64,000 nucleotides of DNA from Leuconostoc litchii (GTDB lineage Bacteria > Bacillota > Bacilli > Lactobacillales > Lactobacillaceae): positions 540 to 64,539 of the forward strand of contig NZ_SDGY01000001.1 in NCBI RefSeq assembly GCF_008107645.1. Reading direction: 5' to 3'. Made by a program: the position numbers and the translations under genes. Below the pieces are notes generated by a model. That model was not told the origin of the DNA, did no database searches, and worked only from the letters and a program-made list of their open reading frames with translations. Below, piece after piece: positions 16,139-25,103 of the stretch; within the stretch, counting starts at the first letter, position 1; each line of letters opens with the position of its first letter.

Positions 16139-17434
16139 ATGTCTAAATGGACACCAGCCGCGGATGAAAAGAACCAAGGCACATTAGAATTTGAAATCGC
16201 ACGTGCGCAAGTTGAAGAAGGTTTGGAACAAGCTTTCCAACGCAACAAGAATGAAGTTAGTATTCCTGGATTCCGTAAGGGTAAGGTAACTAAGCAACTA
16301 TTTTTCCAAAAGTTTGGTGAAGAAGCTTTGTACCAACAAGCGATGGATATCGTTTTGCCTGCTGCTTATGAAGCTGCAATTGATGAAGCTGGTATCACAC
16401 CAGTTGGTCGTCCAAATATCGAACCAGTTTCAATGAACAAGGGTGAAGCTTGGACTTTGAAGGCCGTTATCAAGACAGCGCCAGCTATTAAGTTGGGTGA
16501 ATACTTGAACCTTGAAGTTGAAGCACAAGACGAAGAAGTTACTGACGCTGATGTAGATGCTGAAATCAAGCGTTTGCAAGATGGTCAAGCAGAATTAGTT
16601 TTGCAAGAAGAATCAGTTAAAGCCGAAAATGGCGATACTGTTGTGATTGATTTTGACGGTTCAGTTGATGGTGTTAAGTTTGATGGTGGACAAGGTAAGG
16701 ACTTTTCTCTTGGATTGGGTTCAGGTCAATTCATTCCTGGTTTCGAAGAACAATTAGTTGGTCACACGGCTGGTGAAGATGTCAATGTTAATGTGACATT
16801 CCCTGAAGACTACCAAGCTGCTGAGTTGGCAGGCAAGGAAGCTTTGTTCGAAGTAACAATTCATGAACTGAAGCGTAAAGAATTGCCTGAATTAGACGAT
16901 GAATTTGCTAAGGATGTTGATGAAGAAGTTGAAACTTTGGCAGAATTGAAGGAAAAGACATCTAAGAAGTTATCTGATGAAAAAGCACAAGCTGCTAAAT
17001 CTGCTTTTGAAGATGCTGCTATTGCCAAGGCTGTTGAAAATGCTTCAGTTGATGGGGATGAAATTCCAGCCGAAATGATTGATGAAGATGTACATCGTCA
17101 AATCGATCAATACTTGGGACAATTGCAACAACAAGGTATTTCTCGTGAAATGTTCTTCCAAATCTCAGGTCAAACTGAAGATGATTTGCACAAACAATTT
17201 GCAGAAGGTGCTGAAACGCGTGTTAAGACTAGCTTGGTATTGGAAGCGATTGTTGCCGCTGAAAAGATCGATCCTTCAGCAGAACAAGTTTCTGAAGAAG
17301 TTGCTAACTTAGCTGCGCAATACAACATGGAAGAAGATAAGGTGCGCGCTGCCATTTCTGAATCAATGTTGAAGCATGATATTGCTATGCGTGAAGCTAT
17401 TAAGAAAGTTACCGACTCTGCTAAAGCAGTTTAA
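16139..17434 (+). CDS. tig: Trigger factor, ribosome-associated chaperone
   Basis: The 431-residue protein is standard in length. It has the N-terminal ribosome-binding domain with its loop signature GFRKGKV (about residues 43-49). A central FKBP-type prolyl isomerase domain (about 160-245) includes VVIDFDGSVDGVKFDGG and the GQFIPGFEEQL segment. The C-terminal domain is helical and acidic. It binds nascent chains at the ribosome exit tunnel. CGGAGG lies 7 nt before the start. The gene precedes clpX, a common neighbour in Firmicutes, but a terminator separates them. Confidence 0.97.
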   Translation: MSKWTPAADEKNQGTLEFEIARAQVEEGLEQAFQRNKNEVSIPGFRKGKVTKQLFFQKFGEEALYQQAMDIVLPAAYEAAIDEAGITPVGRPNIEPVSMNKGEAWTLKAVIKTAPAIKLGEYLNLEVEAQDEEVTDADVDAEIKRLQDGQAELVLQEESVKAENGDTVVIDFDGSVDGVKFDGGQGKDFSLGLGSGQFIPGFEEQLVGHTAGEDVNVNVTFPEDYQAAELAGKEALFEVTIHELKRKELPELDDEFAKDVDEEVETLAELKEKTSKKLSDEKAQAAKSAFEDAAIAKAVENASVDGDEIPAEMIDEDVHRQIDQYLGQLQQQGISREMFFQISGQTEDDLHKQFAEGAETRVKTSLVLEAIVAAEKIDPSAEQVSEEVANLAAQYNMEEDKVRAAISESMLKHDIAMREAIKKVTDSAKAV

Positions 17435-17445
17435 TGTCTCGTTAT

Positions 17446-17467
17446 AAAGGACCGTGAGGTCTTTTTA
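17446..17467 (+). terminator. tig terminator
   Basis: AAAGGACC pairs with GGTCTTTT around GTGA, with one G-T pair, and ends in a T run. Confidence 0.75.
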
Positions 17468-17523
17468 TTTTGCACCTAATTTAATGTTAATCGTAAATTA
17501 TTGTTTCGTGTATACAGATAAAC

Positions 17524-17532
17524 TGGTAAAAT
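17524..17532 (+). promoter_or_regulatory. clpX extended -10 promoter
   Basis: TGGTAAAAT is an extended -10 box identical to those before rpmB and yloU. A TTTCGT lies at the 17-bp -35 position. No CtsR or CIRCE site was seen. Confidence 0.5.
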
Positions 17533-17565
17533 GGAATGAGTAACTAAAAGTTTAGGATAAAAATC

Positions 17566-18816
17566 ATGGCGAATACACCAAATTTTGAAGAAGAAATTCA
17601 CTGCAGCTTTTGTGGTAAATCAGCAAGTGAAGTAAAAAAAATTGTTGCTGGGCCAAATGATGTGTACATTTGTAATGAATGTGTCGCTTTGGCAGAAGGC
17701 ATTATTGAAGAAGAGTTAACAGTTGACCGTGCAACTGAAGTATTAGCATTACCAACGCCACATGAAATTGTTGATGAATTAAATGATTATGTTATCGGAC
17801 AAGACGATGCTAAAAAGACGTTGGCTGTAGCTGTATACAATCATTATAAGCGTATTAATGAAAATGTTGCGCCAACACTGGACGTTGAATTACAAAAATC
17901 AAATATTGCCTTGATGGGTCCAACTGGATCTGGAAAGACTTATTTAGCGCAAAGTTTAGCACGTATTTTGAATGTGCCATTTGCTATCGCTGATGCAACA
18001 ACGTTGACTGAAGCAGGATACGTTGGTGAAGACGTTGAAAATATTATTTTGAAATTATTACAAGCGGCTGATTTTGATGTTGAATCAGCTGAACGTGGTA
18101 TTATCTATGTTGATGAAATTGATAAAATCGCTAAAAAATCAGAGAACGTATCTATTACGCGTGATGTTTCTGGCGAAGGTGTTCAACAAGCACTTTTGAA
18201 AATGTTAGAAGGAACAACAGCTAGTGTGCCACCCCAAGGGGGACGTAAGCATCCGCAACAAGAATTAATTCAAGTGAATACCACGAACATACTATTTATT
18301 GTTGGTGGGGCGTTTGCTGGGATTGATACGATTATTAAGGAACGTTTAGGTGAGCGCGTAATAGGTTTTGGTTCTGATGCTAACGAAAATGCAGAAGCTC
18401 TTAACGATGATAATATTTTGCATCATGTGCAGCCCGAAGATATGACAAAGTTTGGTTTGATTCCGGAATTTATTGGTCGGTTGCCTATTGTGACAGTATT
18501 AGACGAACTAACTGTTTCTGATTTAACACGTATCTTAACGGAACCTAAAAATGCTTTGATTAAGCAATACACAGCACTTTTGGGGCTTGACGATGTTGAA
18601 CTAGAGTTCCAAACAGATGCACTAGAAGCTATGGCAGAAGTTGCCATTAAACGTCACACTGGTGCACGTGGCTTGCGTTCAATCATTGAAAATGTAATGA
18701 AAGATGTCATGTTTGACATTCCAAGTCGCGATGATGTAGCTAAGGTTATTATTACAAAGGCTAGTGTAGAACAAGGCGAACAACCTGAGTTACAGTTAAA
18801 AAAGGTGAGTGAATAG
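17566..18816 (+). CDS. clpX: ATP-dependent Clp protease ATP-binding subunit ClpX
   Basis: The 416-residue protein has an N-terminal zinc-binding domain (CSFCGK and CNECV, two CxxC pairs). The AAA+ module has Walker A GPTGSGKT, Walker [10 protein letters not shown], pore-loop and sensor regions, and the ClpP-docking loop IGFGS. It unfolds tagged proteins and feeds them to ClpP. The stop codon is directly followed by the engB start codon, so the two are translated as a unit, as in many Firmicutes. Confidence 0.97.
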   Translation: MANTPNFEEEIHCSFCGKSASEVKKIVAGPNDVYICNECVALAEGIIEEELTVDRATEVLALPTPHEIVDELNDYVIGQDDAKKTLAVAVYNHYKRINENVAPTLDVELQKSNIALMGPTGSGKTYLAQSLARILNVPFAIADATTLTEAGYVGEDVENIILKLLQAADFDVESAERGIIYVDEIDKIAKKSENVSITRDVSGEGVQQALLKMLEGTTASVPPQGGRKHPQQELIQVNTTNILFIVGGAFAGIDTIIKERLGERVIGFGSDANENAEALNDDNILHHVQPEDMTKFGLIPEFIGRLPIVTVLDELTVSDLTRILTEPKNALIKQYTALLGLDDVELEFQTDALEAMAEVAIKRHTGARGLRSIIENVMKDVMFDIPSRDDVAKVIITKASVEQGEQPELQLKKVSE

Positions 18817-19401
18817 ATGGACGTACACAATGTTGAAATGGTCATGAGCGCTGTGTCTGCAGCTCAGTATCCCACAGATGGAAAACCGGAAATAGCATTA
18901 GTTGGTCGCTCAAATGTTGGGAAGTCCTCATTGACTAACACGTTGATTCAAAGGAAAAATTTTGCACGTACATCTTCGCAACCTGGTAAAACACAAACCT
19001 TGAATTTTTATGATGTCGAAGATAAGCTATATTTTGTGGATGTGCCAGGCTATGGATATGCTAAAGTGTCAAAGGCGCAACGTGAGGCTTTCGGCGTCAT
19101 GATTGAAGAATATATTACGAGTCGTAAACAATTACGTGGCGTTATTAGTTTAGTTGATGCTCGTCATGAACCCAGTGAAGATGATATTTCAATGTATGAA
19201 TGGTTACACTACTATAATATCCCGATCTTGGTTGTAGCTACTAAATCTGATAAAATATCACGTGGTAAATTCAACAAAGCTGAATCAGTCATCAAAAAAT
19301 CGCTTGGTTTTAGCAACGAAGATAGTGATTTTCAGTTTTTTTCGTCAGAGACGAAATATGGTAAAGAAGAAGTATGGCGTTGGATTGAAAATCATCTTTA
19401 A
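18817..19401 (+). CDS. engB: Ribosome biogenesis GTP-binding protein EngB/YsxC
   Basis: The 194-residue protein is a TRAFAC-class small GTPase. Visible motifs are G1 GRSNVGKSS (about residues 29-37), G2 KTQTLNFY, G3 [10 protein letters not shown] and G4 ATKSDK. It acts in late assembly of the large ribosomal subunit in Bacillus. The start codon abuts the clpX stop, and AAGGTGAG inside clpX serves as the ribosome-binding site. A terminator follows at once. Confidence 0.95.
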   Translation: MDVHNVEMVMSAVSAAQYPTDGKPEIALVGRSNVGKSSLTNTLIQRKNFARTSSQPGKTQTLNFYDVEDKLYFVDVPGYGYAKVSKAQREAFGVMIEEYITSRKQLRGVISLVDARHEPSEDDISMYEWLHYYNIPILVVATKSDKISRGKFNKAESVIKKSLGFSNEDSDFQFFSSETKYGKEEVWRWIENHL

Positions 19402-19429
19402 AAAGTTGACATCGTTGTCAGCTTTTTTT
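19401..19429 (+). terminator. clpX-engB terminator
   Basis: AAGTTGACA pairs with TGTCAGCTT (one G-T pair) and is followed by T7. Confidence 0.8.
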
Positions 19430-19456
19430 ATTACGCTAACTTAAAAGCTGAATTAG

Positions 19457-19484
19457 TTGACGTATAGTGAAACACGTGTAAAAT
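19457..19484 (+). promoter_or_regulatory. msrB promoter
   Basis: TTGACG-N16-TAAAAT lies 22 bp before msrB. The -35 matches consensus in five of six positions. Confidence 0.6.
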
Positions 19485-19506
19485 TGAAAAATAAAAAGGG
19501 GTTTTT

Positions 19507-19944
19507 ATGGCAAATTATAGTGATGAAGAATTGCGTGAGCGTTTAACACCCGAAGAATATGAAGTAACACAACATGCTGCAACAGAGCGCCCTTTCACTG
19601 GTAAATATGATCAATGGTGGGAAGACGGTATTTTTGTTGATGTAGTTAGTGGCGAACCGTTATTTAGTTCAACTGACAAGTATGATGCAGGATGTGGTTG
19701 GCCATCTTTTACGAAAGGAATTGATGATGACCAACATTTACAAGAGCGCACAGATCATTCATTGGGCATGATCAGAACAGAGATAACATCTAAAGAAGCT
19801 AATTCGCATTTGGGTCATGTTTTTAATGATGGGTTACCGGAAAAAGGTGGATTACGCTACTGTATTAATTCAGCTAGTCTACGTTTTATTCCTAAAAAAG
19901 AGTTGGATGAAAAAGGGTACGGAAAGTACTTGGTATTATTTTAA
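19507..19944 (+). CDS. msrB: Peptide-methionine (R)-S-oxide reductase MsrB
   Basis: The 145-residue protein has the MsrB signatures DAGCGWPSF and the catalytic [11 protein letters not shown], with Cys in the second motif attacking the sulfoxide. It repairs methionine-R-sulfoxide in oxidised proteins. The two zinc-binding CxxC pairs found in many MsrB enzymes are absent ([10 protein letters not shown] at the first site), so this is the zinc-free type; the Cys in CGWPSF could act as the resolving residue. AAAAGGGG precedes the start. Confidence 0.95.
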   Translation: MANYSDEELRERLTPEEYEVTQHAATERPFTGKYDQWWEDGIFVDVVSGEPLFSSTDKYDAGCGWPSFTKGIDDDQHLQERTDHSLGMIRTEITSKEANSHLGHVFNDGLPEKGGLRYCINSASLRFIPKKELDEKGYGKYLVLF

Positions 19945-20002
19945 AATAACTACAGCTTTTTATTTAAATTTCTCCGTTCAATAATTTTTTCATGACGATT
20001 AC

Positions 20003-20011
20003 TGATATAAT
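20003..20011 (+). promoter_or_regulatory. pnuC extended -10 promoter
   Basis: TGATATAAT lies 30 bp before pnuC. No convincing -35 is visible. Confidence 0.5.
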
Positions 20012-20041
20012 AAAATAAATAATTTATTAGGGAGAAATATG

Positions 20042-20806
20042 ATGGTTAAGGAGCCAGTTTGGCAGCGTTTTTGGCATTATTTTAACCCGATTAACATTAC
20101 TAAAGAGTTGTTATTCGGTTGGAAGTTAGCTGAAGGTATGTTATTTATAGTGTTAATTGCTCTTCAGATGTTAGTATGGACACTTGGTGTTTTGCATAAC
20201 CAAACTTTGGATTGGTTTGGATTAGCAACTGGAATAATGAACATTATTACTGTTGTTTTAGTTGCAAAAGGCCGTATTACTAACTATTTTTGGGGTTTGG
20301 TGTACTCACTGATGTACATGCCTTTGGCTTTTCAATCACAATTATTTGGTGAAGTCGCTTTAAGTGCGTTCTGGGTTGTTATGCAATTTGTTGGTGTTGC
20401 TGCTTGGCTAGGGTTTATGAAGCGTGATGTGTTGTCCGAAAAAGATGAGCAAGATGTTGTATCAACAAAGTATATGACTTTAAAGCAATGGTTGTTTGTT
20501 ATACCCATATTTTTAATCATTTTAGTAATTGTTGGGATGATATTACACCAGGCTGGTTCTAGACAACCTTATATGGATGGTCTCACAACGACTATATCAA
20601 TGGGTGCACAAATTTTACAAACAGCTAAATTTGCCGAGTCTTGGTATGCTTGGTTACTTTTTGATATTGTAGAAATCATTTTGTGGGGACGTGCTTGGAC
20701 GGGGCATGCGGATCCTAGTGCATTTGCTATGTTAGGAATGAACCTCGCACTAACAGTGAACGCGATTTACGGTATCATACAGTGGCGAAAGCTGACACGA
20801 AAATAA
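20042..20806 (+). CDS. pnuC: Nicotinamide riboside transporter PnuC
   Basis: The 254-residue protein has about seven predicted membrane helices and the family core WGLVYSLMYMPLAFQ and WLLFDIVEIILWG. PnuC carries nicotinamide riboside by facilitated diffusion, with phosphorylation inside trapping it. The next gene encodes the matching kinase/adenylyltransferase, which strongly supports the substrate. Two consecutive ATG codons are possible starts; GGGAG is 7 nt from the second, which I chose. Confidence 0.93.
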   Translation: MVKEPVWQRFWHYFNPINITKELLFGWKLAEGMLFIVLIALQMLVWTLGVLHNQTLDWFGLATGIMNIITVVLVAKGRITNYFWGLVYSLMYMPLAFQSQLFGEVALSAFWVVMQFVGVAAWLGFMKRDVLSEKDEQDVVSTKYMTLKQWLFVIPIFLIILVIVGMILHQAGSRQPYMDGLTTTISMGAQILQTAKFAESWYAWLLFDIVEIILWGRAWTGHADPSAFAMLGMNLALTVNAIYGIIQWRKLTRK

Positions 20807-20854
20807 CGAACATCTTAATGTTCACAGAATAATGGAATAAAACAGTATACAATT

Positions 20855-21997
20855 ATGAGAACAATTGCAGGAAATTTATTTACAGATGATCTCCATGGAG
20901 ATCACATTGGCGTTTTTTTTGGTACTTTAGCGCCTATGCACGTTGGACACCAAGCAGAAATTTACAAAGCTGCTGCGTTAAATGATGGCGTTGTGGTTAT
21001 TGCATCGGGGTATACAAACGATCGCGGTTACCAAATAGGTTTACCTGTTGAAAAGCGTTTTCGCTATTTACGTGAAGCCTTTAGTGATGAGACGGACATC
21101 AAAGTAGATTACATTAATGAAGATAATATACCTATGATGCCTGATGGCTGGGATGAATGGACACGTATTTTAGTTGAAACTGTTAAAAGAAATATCGTTA
21201 ATAAGGATGCAAAAATAACTTTTTATACAGGAGAACAAAATTATAAGACAGAATTAGAATCCCGATTACCTCAAAATGGTCAATTCAAAGTGAGCTTAAT
21301 GGATCGTACAGTTTTGAAAATATCAGCTACTGAAATTCGAAAAAATCCTATTGGAAACTGGGACTATATTAATCGGGTTTTCCGACGTCATTTTGCCAAA
21401 AAAGTTACAGTCATGGGATCAGCTTCAACTGGGAAGTCGACACTAGTTCGTCGTTTAGCTAGAACAAGTAATTCGCCATTTTCTGAAGAATATGCTCGCG
21501 AATATCAAGAACGATCTAATGTTAGTGATGACGAATTAGTTGTTAAAGATTATATTCGCTTGATTCAAGGTCAATATGATGCTAACTCACGAGAAATTAA
21601 TTCTCCTGCCAATAACGGTTTAACCATATTTGATACTGATGCCATGGTGACTAAAGTTTATGCAGATATGTGGTTAAATGAAGCAGACAATGCACAATTA
21701 AAACCACTTTTTGACAATACTATTGGTGAAGAATTGATTGATTTAATTTTATTAATTCCACCAGTTACACCTTATGTAAATGATGGTTTTCGTAATATGT
21801 CGACTGCTGATGACGATTCACGTTGGCAGTTCCATCGTCATTTGTTGAAAGTTATTGAAGAATATGGCTTTATGGATAAGGTTGTTATTCTTGATGCAAA
21901 AGGCGGGAGCGACGATCCTTATGGCTATTATGCAAGATATTTGCAGGCGTTAGAGGCCATTCAAACAAGAACAGGATTCAATATTAAACATATCTAG
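20855..21997 (+). CDS. nadR: Bifunctional NadR: NMN adenylyltransferase and ribosylnicotinamide kinase
   Basis: The 380-residue protein has an N-terminal nucleotidyltransferase domain with GVFFGTLAPMHVGH (the HxGH-type motif, about residues 18-31) and the ISATEIRKNP motif. A C-terminal P-loop kinase domain has MGSASTGKSTL (about 189-199). It lacks the N-terminal DNA-binding domain of enterobacterial NadR, so it is a pure enzyme. It phosphorylates imported nicotinamide riboside and adenylates NMN to NAD, directly after pnuC. No Shine-Dalgarno is visible before the ATG, which stands out among its neighbours. Confidence 0.93.
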   Translation: MRTIAGNLFTDDLHGDHIGVFFGTLAPMHVGHQAEIYKAAALNDGVVVIASGYTNDRGYQIGLPVEKRFRYLREAFSDETDIKVDYINEDNIPMMPDGWDEWTRILVETVKRNIVNKDAKITFYTGEQNYKTELESRLPQNGQFKVSLMDRTVLKISATEIRKNPIGNWDYINRVFRRHFAKKVTVMGSASTGKSTLVRRLARTSNSPFSEEYAREYQERSNVSDDELVVKDYIRLIQGQYDANSREINSPANNGLTIFDTDAMVTKVYADMWLNEADNAQLKPLFDNTIGEELIDLILLIPPVTPYVNDGFRNMSTADDDSRWQFHRHLLKVIEEYGFMDKVVILDAKGGSDDPYGYYARYLQALEAIQTRTGFNIKHI

Positions 21998-21998
21998 A

Positions 21999-22025
21999 AA
22001 AACTGGTTTTATACCAGTTTTTTTG
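21999..22025 (+). terminator. Terminator or attenuator between nadR and the GNAT gene
   Basis: AAAACTGGT pairs with ACCAGTTTT around a 5-nt loop and runs into T7. It ends directly at the ribosome-binding site of the next gene, leaving no room for a promoter between them. Confidence 0.75.
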
Positions 22026-22035
22026 AAAGGTGAAA

Positions 22036-22584
22036 ATGATAACATTACGAAAATTTAAAACAGATGATTTGGCACTTTTTTGGGATATTGCTTATAGCGA
22101 TCCAAATGCAGAATGGACAAAGTGGAATGGCCCATACTTTAAAGATATCCTACCAACAAGAGAAGAGTTTATTAATAAAATCGGTCCGGAAAACTATGTA
22201 AACAATAGCAATCGTCGCTTGGTTATTATGAATGATCAAATTATTGGTGCTGTTAGTGCTTATTTTGAGGATGGGCAACTGCAATCATGGTTAGAAGCAG
22301 GTATTGTGATTTATCGTCAAAATATATGGCAACAAGGCGTAGGTTCAACAGCATTTAAAATGTGGTTAGCTGCATTATTTCAACAATATCCAAATTTACC
22401 GCATATCGGATTAACGACATGGTCAGGCAACAAAGCAATGATGCGTGTTAGTGATAAAATAGGATTAAAGTTAGAAGGACAAATTCGTCAAGTACGTTGG
22501 TGGCAAGGTAAATATTGGGATAGTATGAAATATGGTATTTTACGAGAAGAAATGACGGCTTTAAGCTCATTTGGTAAAATGTAG
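22036..22584 (+). CDS. GNAT-family N-acetyltransferase (RimJ/RimL-like)
   Basis: The 182-residue protein resembles the RimJ/RimL subgroup of GNAT enzymes. It starts MITLRKFKTDD, has a substrate-proximal tryptophan-rich region, the acetyl-CoA region RQNIWQQGVGSTAFKMW and the ending GLTTWSGNKAMMRVSDKIGLKLEGQIRQ-like motif around residues 125-155. The acceptor is unknown. The start has GAAAGG five nt upstream; a GTG six bases earlier would overlap this site. The gene follows a terminator without its own promoter and is 2 nt before priA, so it is read by leakage or from a promoter inside nadR. Confidence 0.8.
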   Translation: MITLRKFKTDDLALFWDIAYSDPNAEWTKWNGPYFKDILPTREEFINKIGPENYVNNSNRRLVIMNDQIIGAVSAYFEDGQLQSWLEAGIVIYRQNIWQQGVGSTAFKMWLAALFQQYPNLPHIGLTTWSGNKAMMRVSDKIGLKLEGQIRQVRWWQGKYWDSMKYGILREEMTALSSFGKM

Positions 22585-22586
22585 TT

Positions 22587-24998
22587 ATGACGAAACAATT
22601 TGCACAAATCATTGTTGATGTACCAACAATGCAAACTAATCAGCCCTACACATATATTGTGCCTCAAAATATGGTTGATTCATTAATGTTAGGAATGCGT
22701 GTGACGGTACCCTTCGGGGCACGGCAAGTTATGGGGTTCGTTGTTGGCTTAATATCCCAAACAGAATTATCTGAAGAACAATTAAGGCCAATTACAAAAA
22801 TATTGGATTTGACACCAGTGATAAATACTGAGTTATTAAGTCTATCTTCTTATTTGGCTGAGGAGACATTTGCCTTCCGAATTACAATTTTACAAACAAT
22901 GCTACCCAGTGCATTTAAAGCAAACTACGAACGTACAATAAAAATTATTGATGAAGTTGATGAGGACGTGCGTGAGCGAATATTTAAAGGACTAGATGAA
23001 ATTCCATTTAAATCTAGTGATTTTAATGATACAGACATCGCAATGCTATTAAAGTTACGTCGCCAACATAAAATTGAAGTGACAATAGAAGTTCATAACA
23101 AGGTTAAAATCAAAACACAATTAGCTTACCAGTTTAGTAATGATATTGCATTTTTAGAAGAAGAGTTAGAGGGTCTGAATAAGTCCGCGAAGAAACAAAA
23201 AATTGTACTACAATTTATACTAGGTCATTTAGGAGAAACTTGGGCCAAAAAAGAATTACAAGAAGTTCTTGGCCTGAGTAATGAGATATTTAATCAGGCG
23301 GCGATTAAAAAATGGCTCAAAAAAACGCAAGTTGAATTACTTCGTGACCCTTTTCGTAGTGAGGTTCAACCTACAGAATTATTAAAATTAAATCAACAAC
23401 AGCAAGAAGCATATGAACAAGTTGTAGGTGCTTCTGATACTCACAAATTCCAGCCATTTTTGTTAGAAGGTATCACTGGATCAGGAAAAACAGAAGTATA
23501 TTTGCAGGCAGCACAACATGTCTTTGAACAAGAGAAAACAGTTCTTTTTTTGGTACCAGAAATTGCTTTAACACCACAAATGGTTAGACGAGTGAAAGGA
23601 CGTTTCGGAGCACAAACGGCAGTTTTACATTCAGGGCTAAGTGATGGTGAGCGTTATGATGAGTGGCGGAGAATTGAACGTGGTGATGTCAAGATAGTTG
23701 TGGGTGCTCGATCAGCTGTCTTTGCACCTTTAGATAATATTGGTTTGATTATTGTCGATGAAGAGCATGAAACAACTTATAAACAATCCGATAATCCAAG
23801 ATATGATGCAAGAAAAATCGCACTTTGGCGTGGTGATTATTATCAAATACCAGTTGTTTTAGGTTCAGCAACCCCTTCATTAGAAAGTCGTGCACGTGCA
23901 CAAAAAGGCATTTATGAATTATTAACATTGACCGAAAGAGCTGGTGATGCAAAGCTCCCAAGTGTACAAATTATTGATATGAAAGAGACATTGGCACAGG
24001 GACCAGAGACTAATTTTTCAAACGAATTACGCATACAATTGATTGACCGATTAGAAAAAGGTGAACAAACTGTTTTGATGCTTAATCGTCGTGGCTTTTC
24101 AAGTTTTGTAATGTGCCGTGATTGTGGTTACGTCCCTTGTGATCCGAATTGTAATTTGGCCATGACGCTACACATGGATACGCATACCCTGAAATGTCAT
24201 TATTGTGGTCATGAAGAATCTATTCCAACTGTTTGTGCTCAATGTGGTTCTAACCGTATCCGTTATTATGGTACTGGGACGGAAAAGGTTGAAGCTGAAT
24301 TACATGAATTGTTACCCAAAGCACGCGTTATTCGTATGGATCAAGACACAACAAGAAAAAAGGGTAGTATGGACCGTATGTTACAAAAATTCGGTAACCA
24401 TGAAGCAGATATTTTATTGGGGACACAGATGATTGCTAAAGGATTAGACTTTCCTGATGTTACCCTAGTGGGTGTTCTGAATGCAGATACATCTTTGGGC
24501 TTACCAGATTTTCATGCCAGTGAACGCACTTTTCAGTTGTTAACACAGGTTAGTGGTCGTGCTGGACGTGCTCAAAAACCTGGTGAAGTTTTTGTACAAA
24601 CATTTAATCCGCAACATTATGCAATTGCTTACGCTCAAAAACATGATTATGAAGGCTTCTATCGTCAAGAAATGGCAATTCGGCATGCTGGTAATTATGC
24701 GCCATACTATTACACCGTACAAATACAAGCTAGTCACTCAGAAGAAAATCAAGTAGCAATGCAAATGCTGAAGGTTGCGCACTGGTTACGTTTACACGCT
24801 GATAAAAATGTTATTATTTTAGGTCCATCACCTAAACCTATTGCTAAAATGCGCAAGCGCTATTATTTTCAAATTATTTTAAAATTCAAGCAACGACATG
24901 AAATGGATAAACTATTGCAGGAATTGCAATATCGCGCGCAAAAAGCAAAAGGAGATTTACAATTGAGCATTGACCGTGATCCGGTGTCATTTATGTGA
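22587..24998 (+). CDS. priA: Primosomal protein N' (replication restart helicase PriA)
   Basis: The 803-residue protein has an N-terminal 3'-DNA-end-binding domain, Walker A GITGSGKTEVYL (about residues 296-307) and a DEEH box (IIVDEEHE). The zinc module keeps all its cysteines (CRDCGYVPCDPNC and CHYCG...CAQCG), and helicase motifs IAKGLDFP and QVSGRAGR follow. It rebuilds replication forks away from oriC. In many Firmicutes priA precedes fmt and rsmB, and the same order is seen here. Confidence 0.96.
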   Translation: MTKQFAQIIVDVPTMQTNQPYTYIVPQNMVDSLMLGMRVTVPFGARQVMGFVVGLISQTELSEEQLRPITKILDLTPVINTELLSLSSYLAEETFAFRITILQTMLPSAFKANYERTIKIIDEVDEDVRERIFKGLDEIPFKSSDFNDTDIAMLLKLRRQHKIEVTIEVHNKVKIKTQLAYQFSNDIAFLEEELEGLNKSAKKQKIVLQFILGHLGETWAKKELQEVLGLSNEIFNQAAIKKWLKKTQVELLRDPFRSEVQPTELLKLNQQQQEAYEQVVGASDTHKFQPFLLEGITGSGKTEVYLQAAQHVFEQEKTVLFLVPEIALTPQMVRRVKGRFGAQTAVLHSGLSDGERYDEWRRIERGDVKIVVGARSAVFAPLDNIGLIIVDEEHETTYKQSDNPRYDARKIALWRGDYYQIPVVLGSATPSLESRARAQKGIYELLTLTERAGDAKLPSVQIIDMKETLAQGPETNFSNELRIQLIDRLEKGEQTVLMLNRRGFSSFVMCRDCGYVPCDPNCNLAMTLHMDTHTLKCHYCGHEESIPTVCAQCGSNRIRYYGTGTEKVEAELHELLPKARVIRMDQDTTRKKGSMDRMLQKFGNHEADILLGTQMIAKGLDFPDVTLVGVLNADTSLGLPDFHASERTFQLLTQVSGRAGRAQKPGEVFVQTFNPQHYAIAYAQKHDYEGFYRQEMAIRHAGNYAPYYYTVQIQASHSEENQVAMQMLKVAHWLRLHADKNVIILGPSPKPIAKMRKRYYFQIILKFKQRHEMDKLLQELQYRAQKAKGDLQLSIDRDPVSFM

Positions 24999-25000
24999 TG

Positions 25001-25009
25001 TGTTATAAT
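25001..25009 (+). promoter_or_regulatory. fmt operon extended -10 promoter
   Basis: TGTTATAAT, a perfect extended -10, starts two bases after the priA stop codon. It would give a leader of about 88 nt before fmt. Confidence 0.6.
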
Positions 25010-25023
25010 GAATATGATAACTG

Positions 25024-25046
25024 TCCGAGAATACTCGGATATTTTT
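25024..25046 (+). terminator. Terminator-like hairpin in the fmt leader
   Basis: TCCGAG pairs with CTCGGA around AATA and is followed by TATTTTT. It lies just downstream of the fmt -10 box, so it may end priA transcripts or attenuate fmt transcripts. Confidence 0.5.
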
Positions 25047-25103
25047 GTGTTGTCATGTGAAAAAAATAAAACGTTAGCGCAACACCTGCTTGAGAGGTAT
25101 AAA

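Noticed and set aside
19945-20038. NAD-II (pnuC-motif) riboswitch upstream of pnuC
   Set aside because: The 94-bp gap is AT-rich, lacks a pseudoknot-like arrangement of GC stems, and the extended -10 promoter leaves a leader of only about 20 nt.
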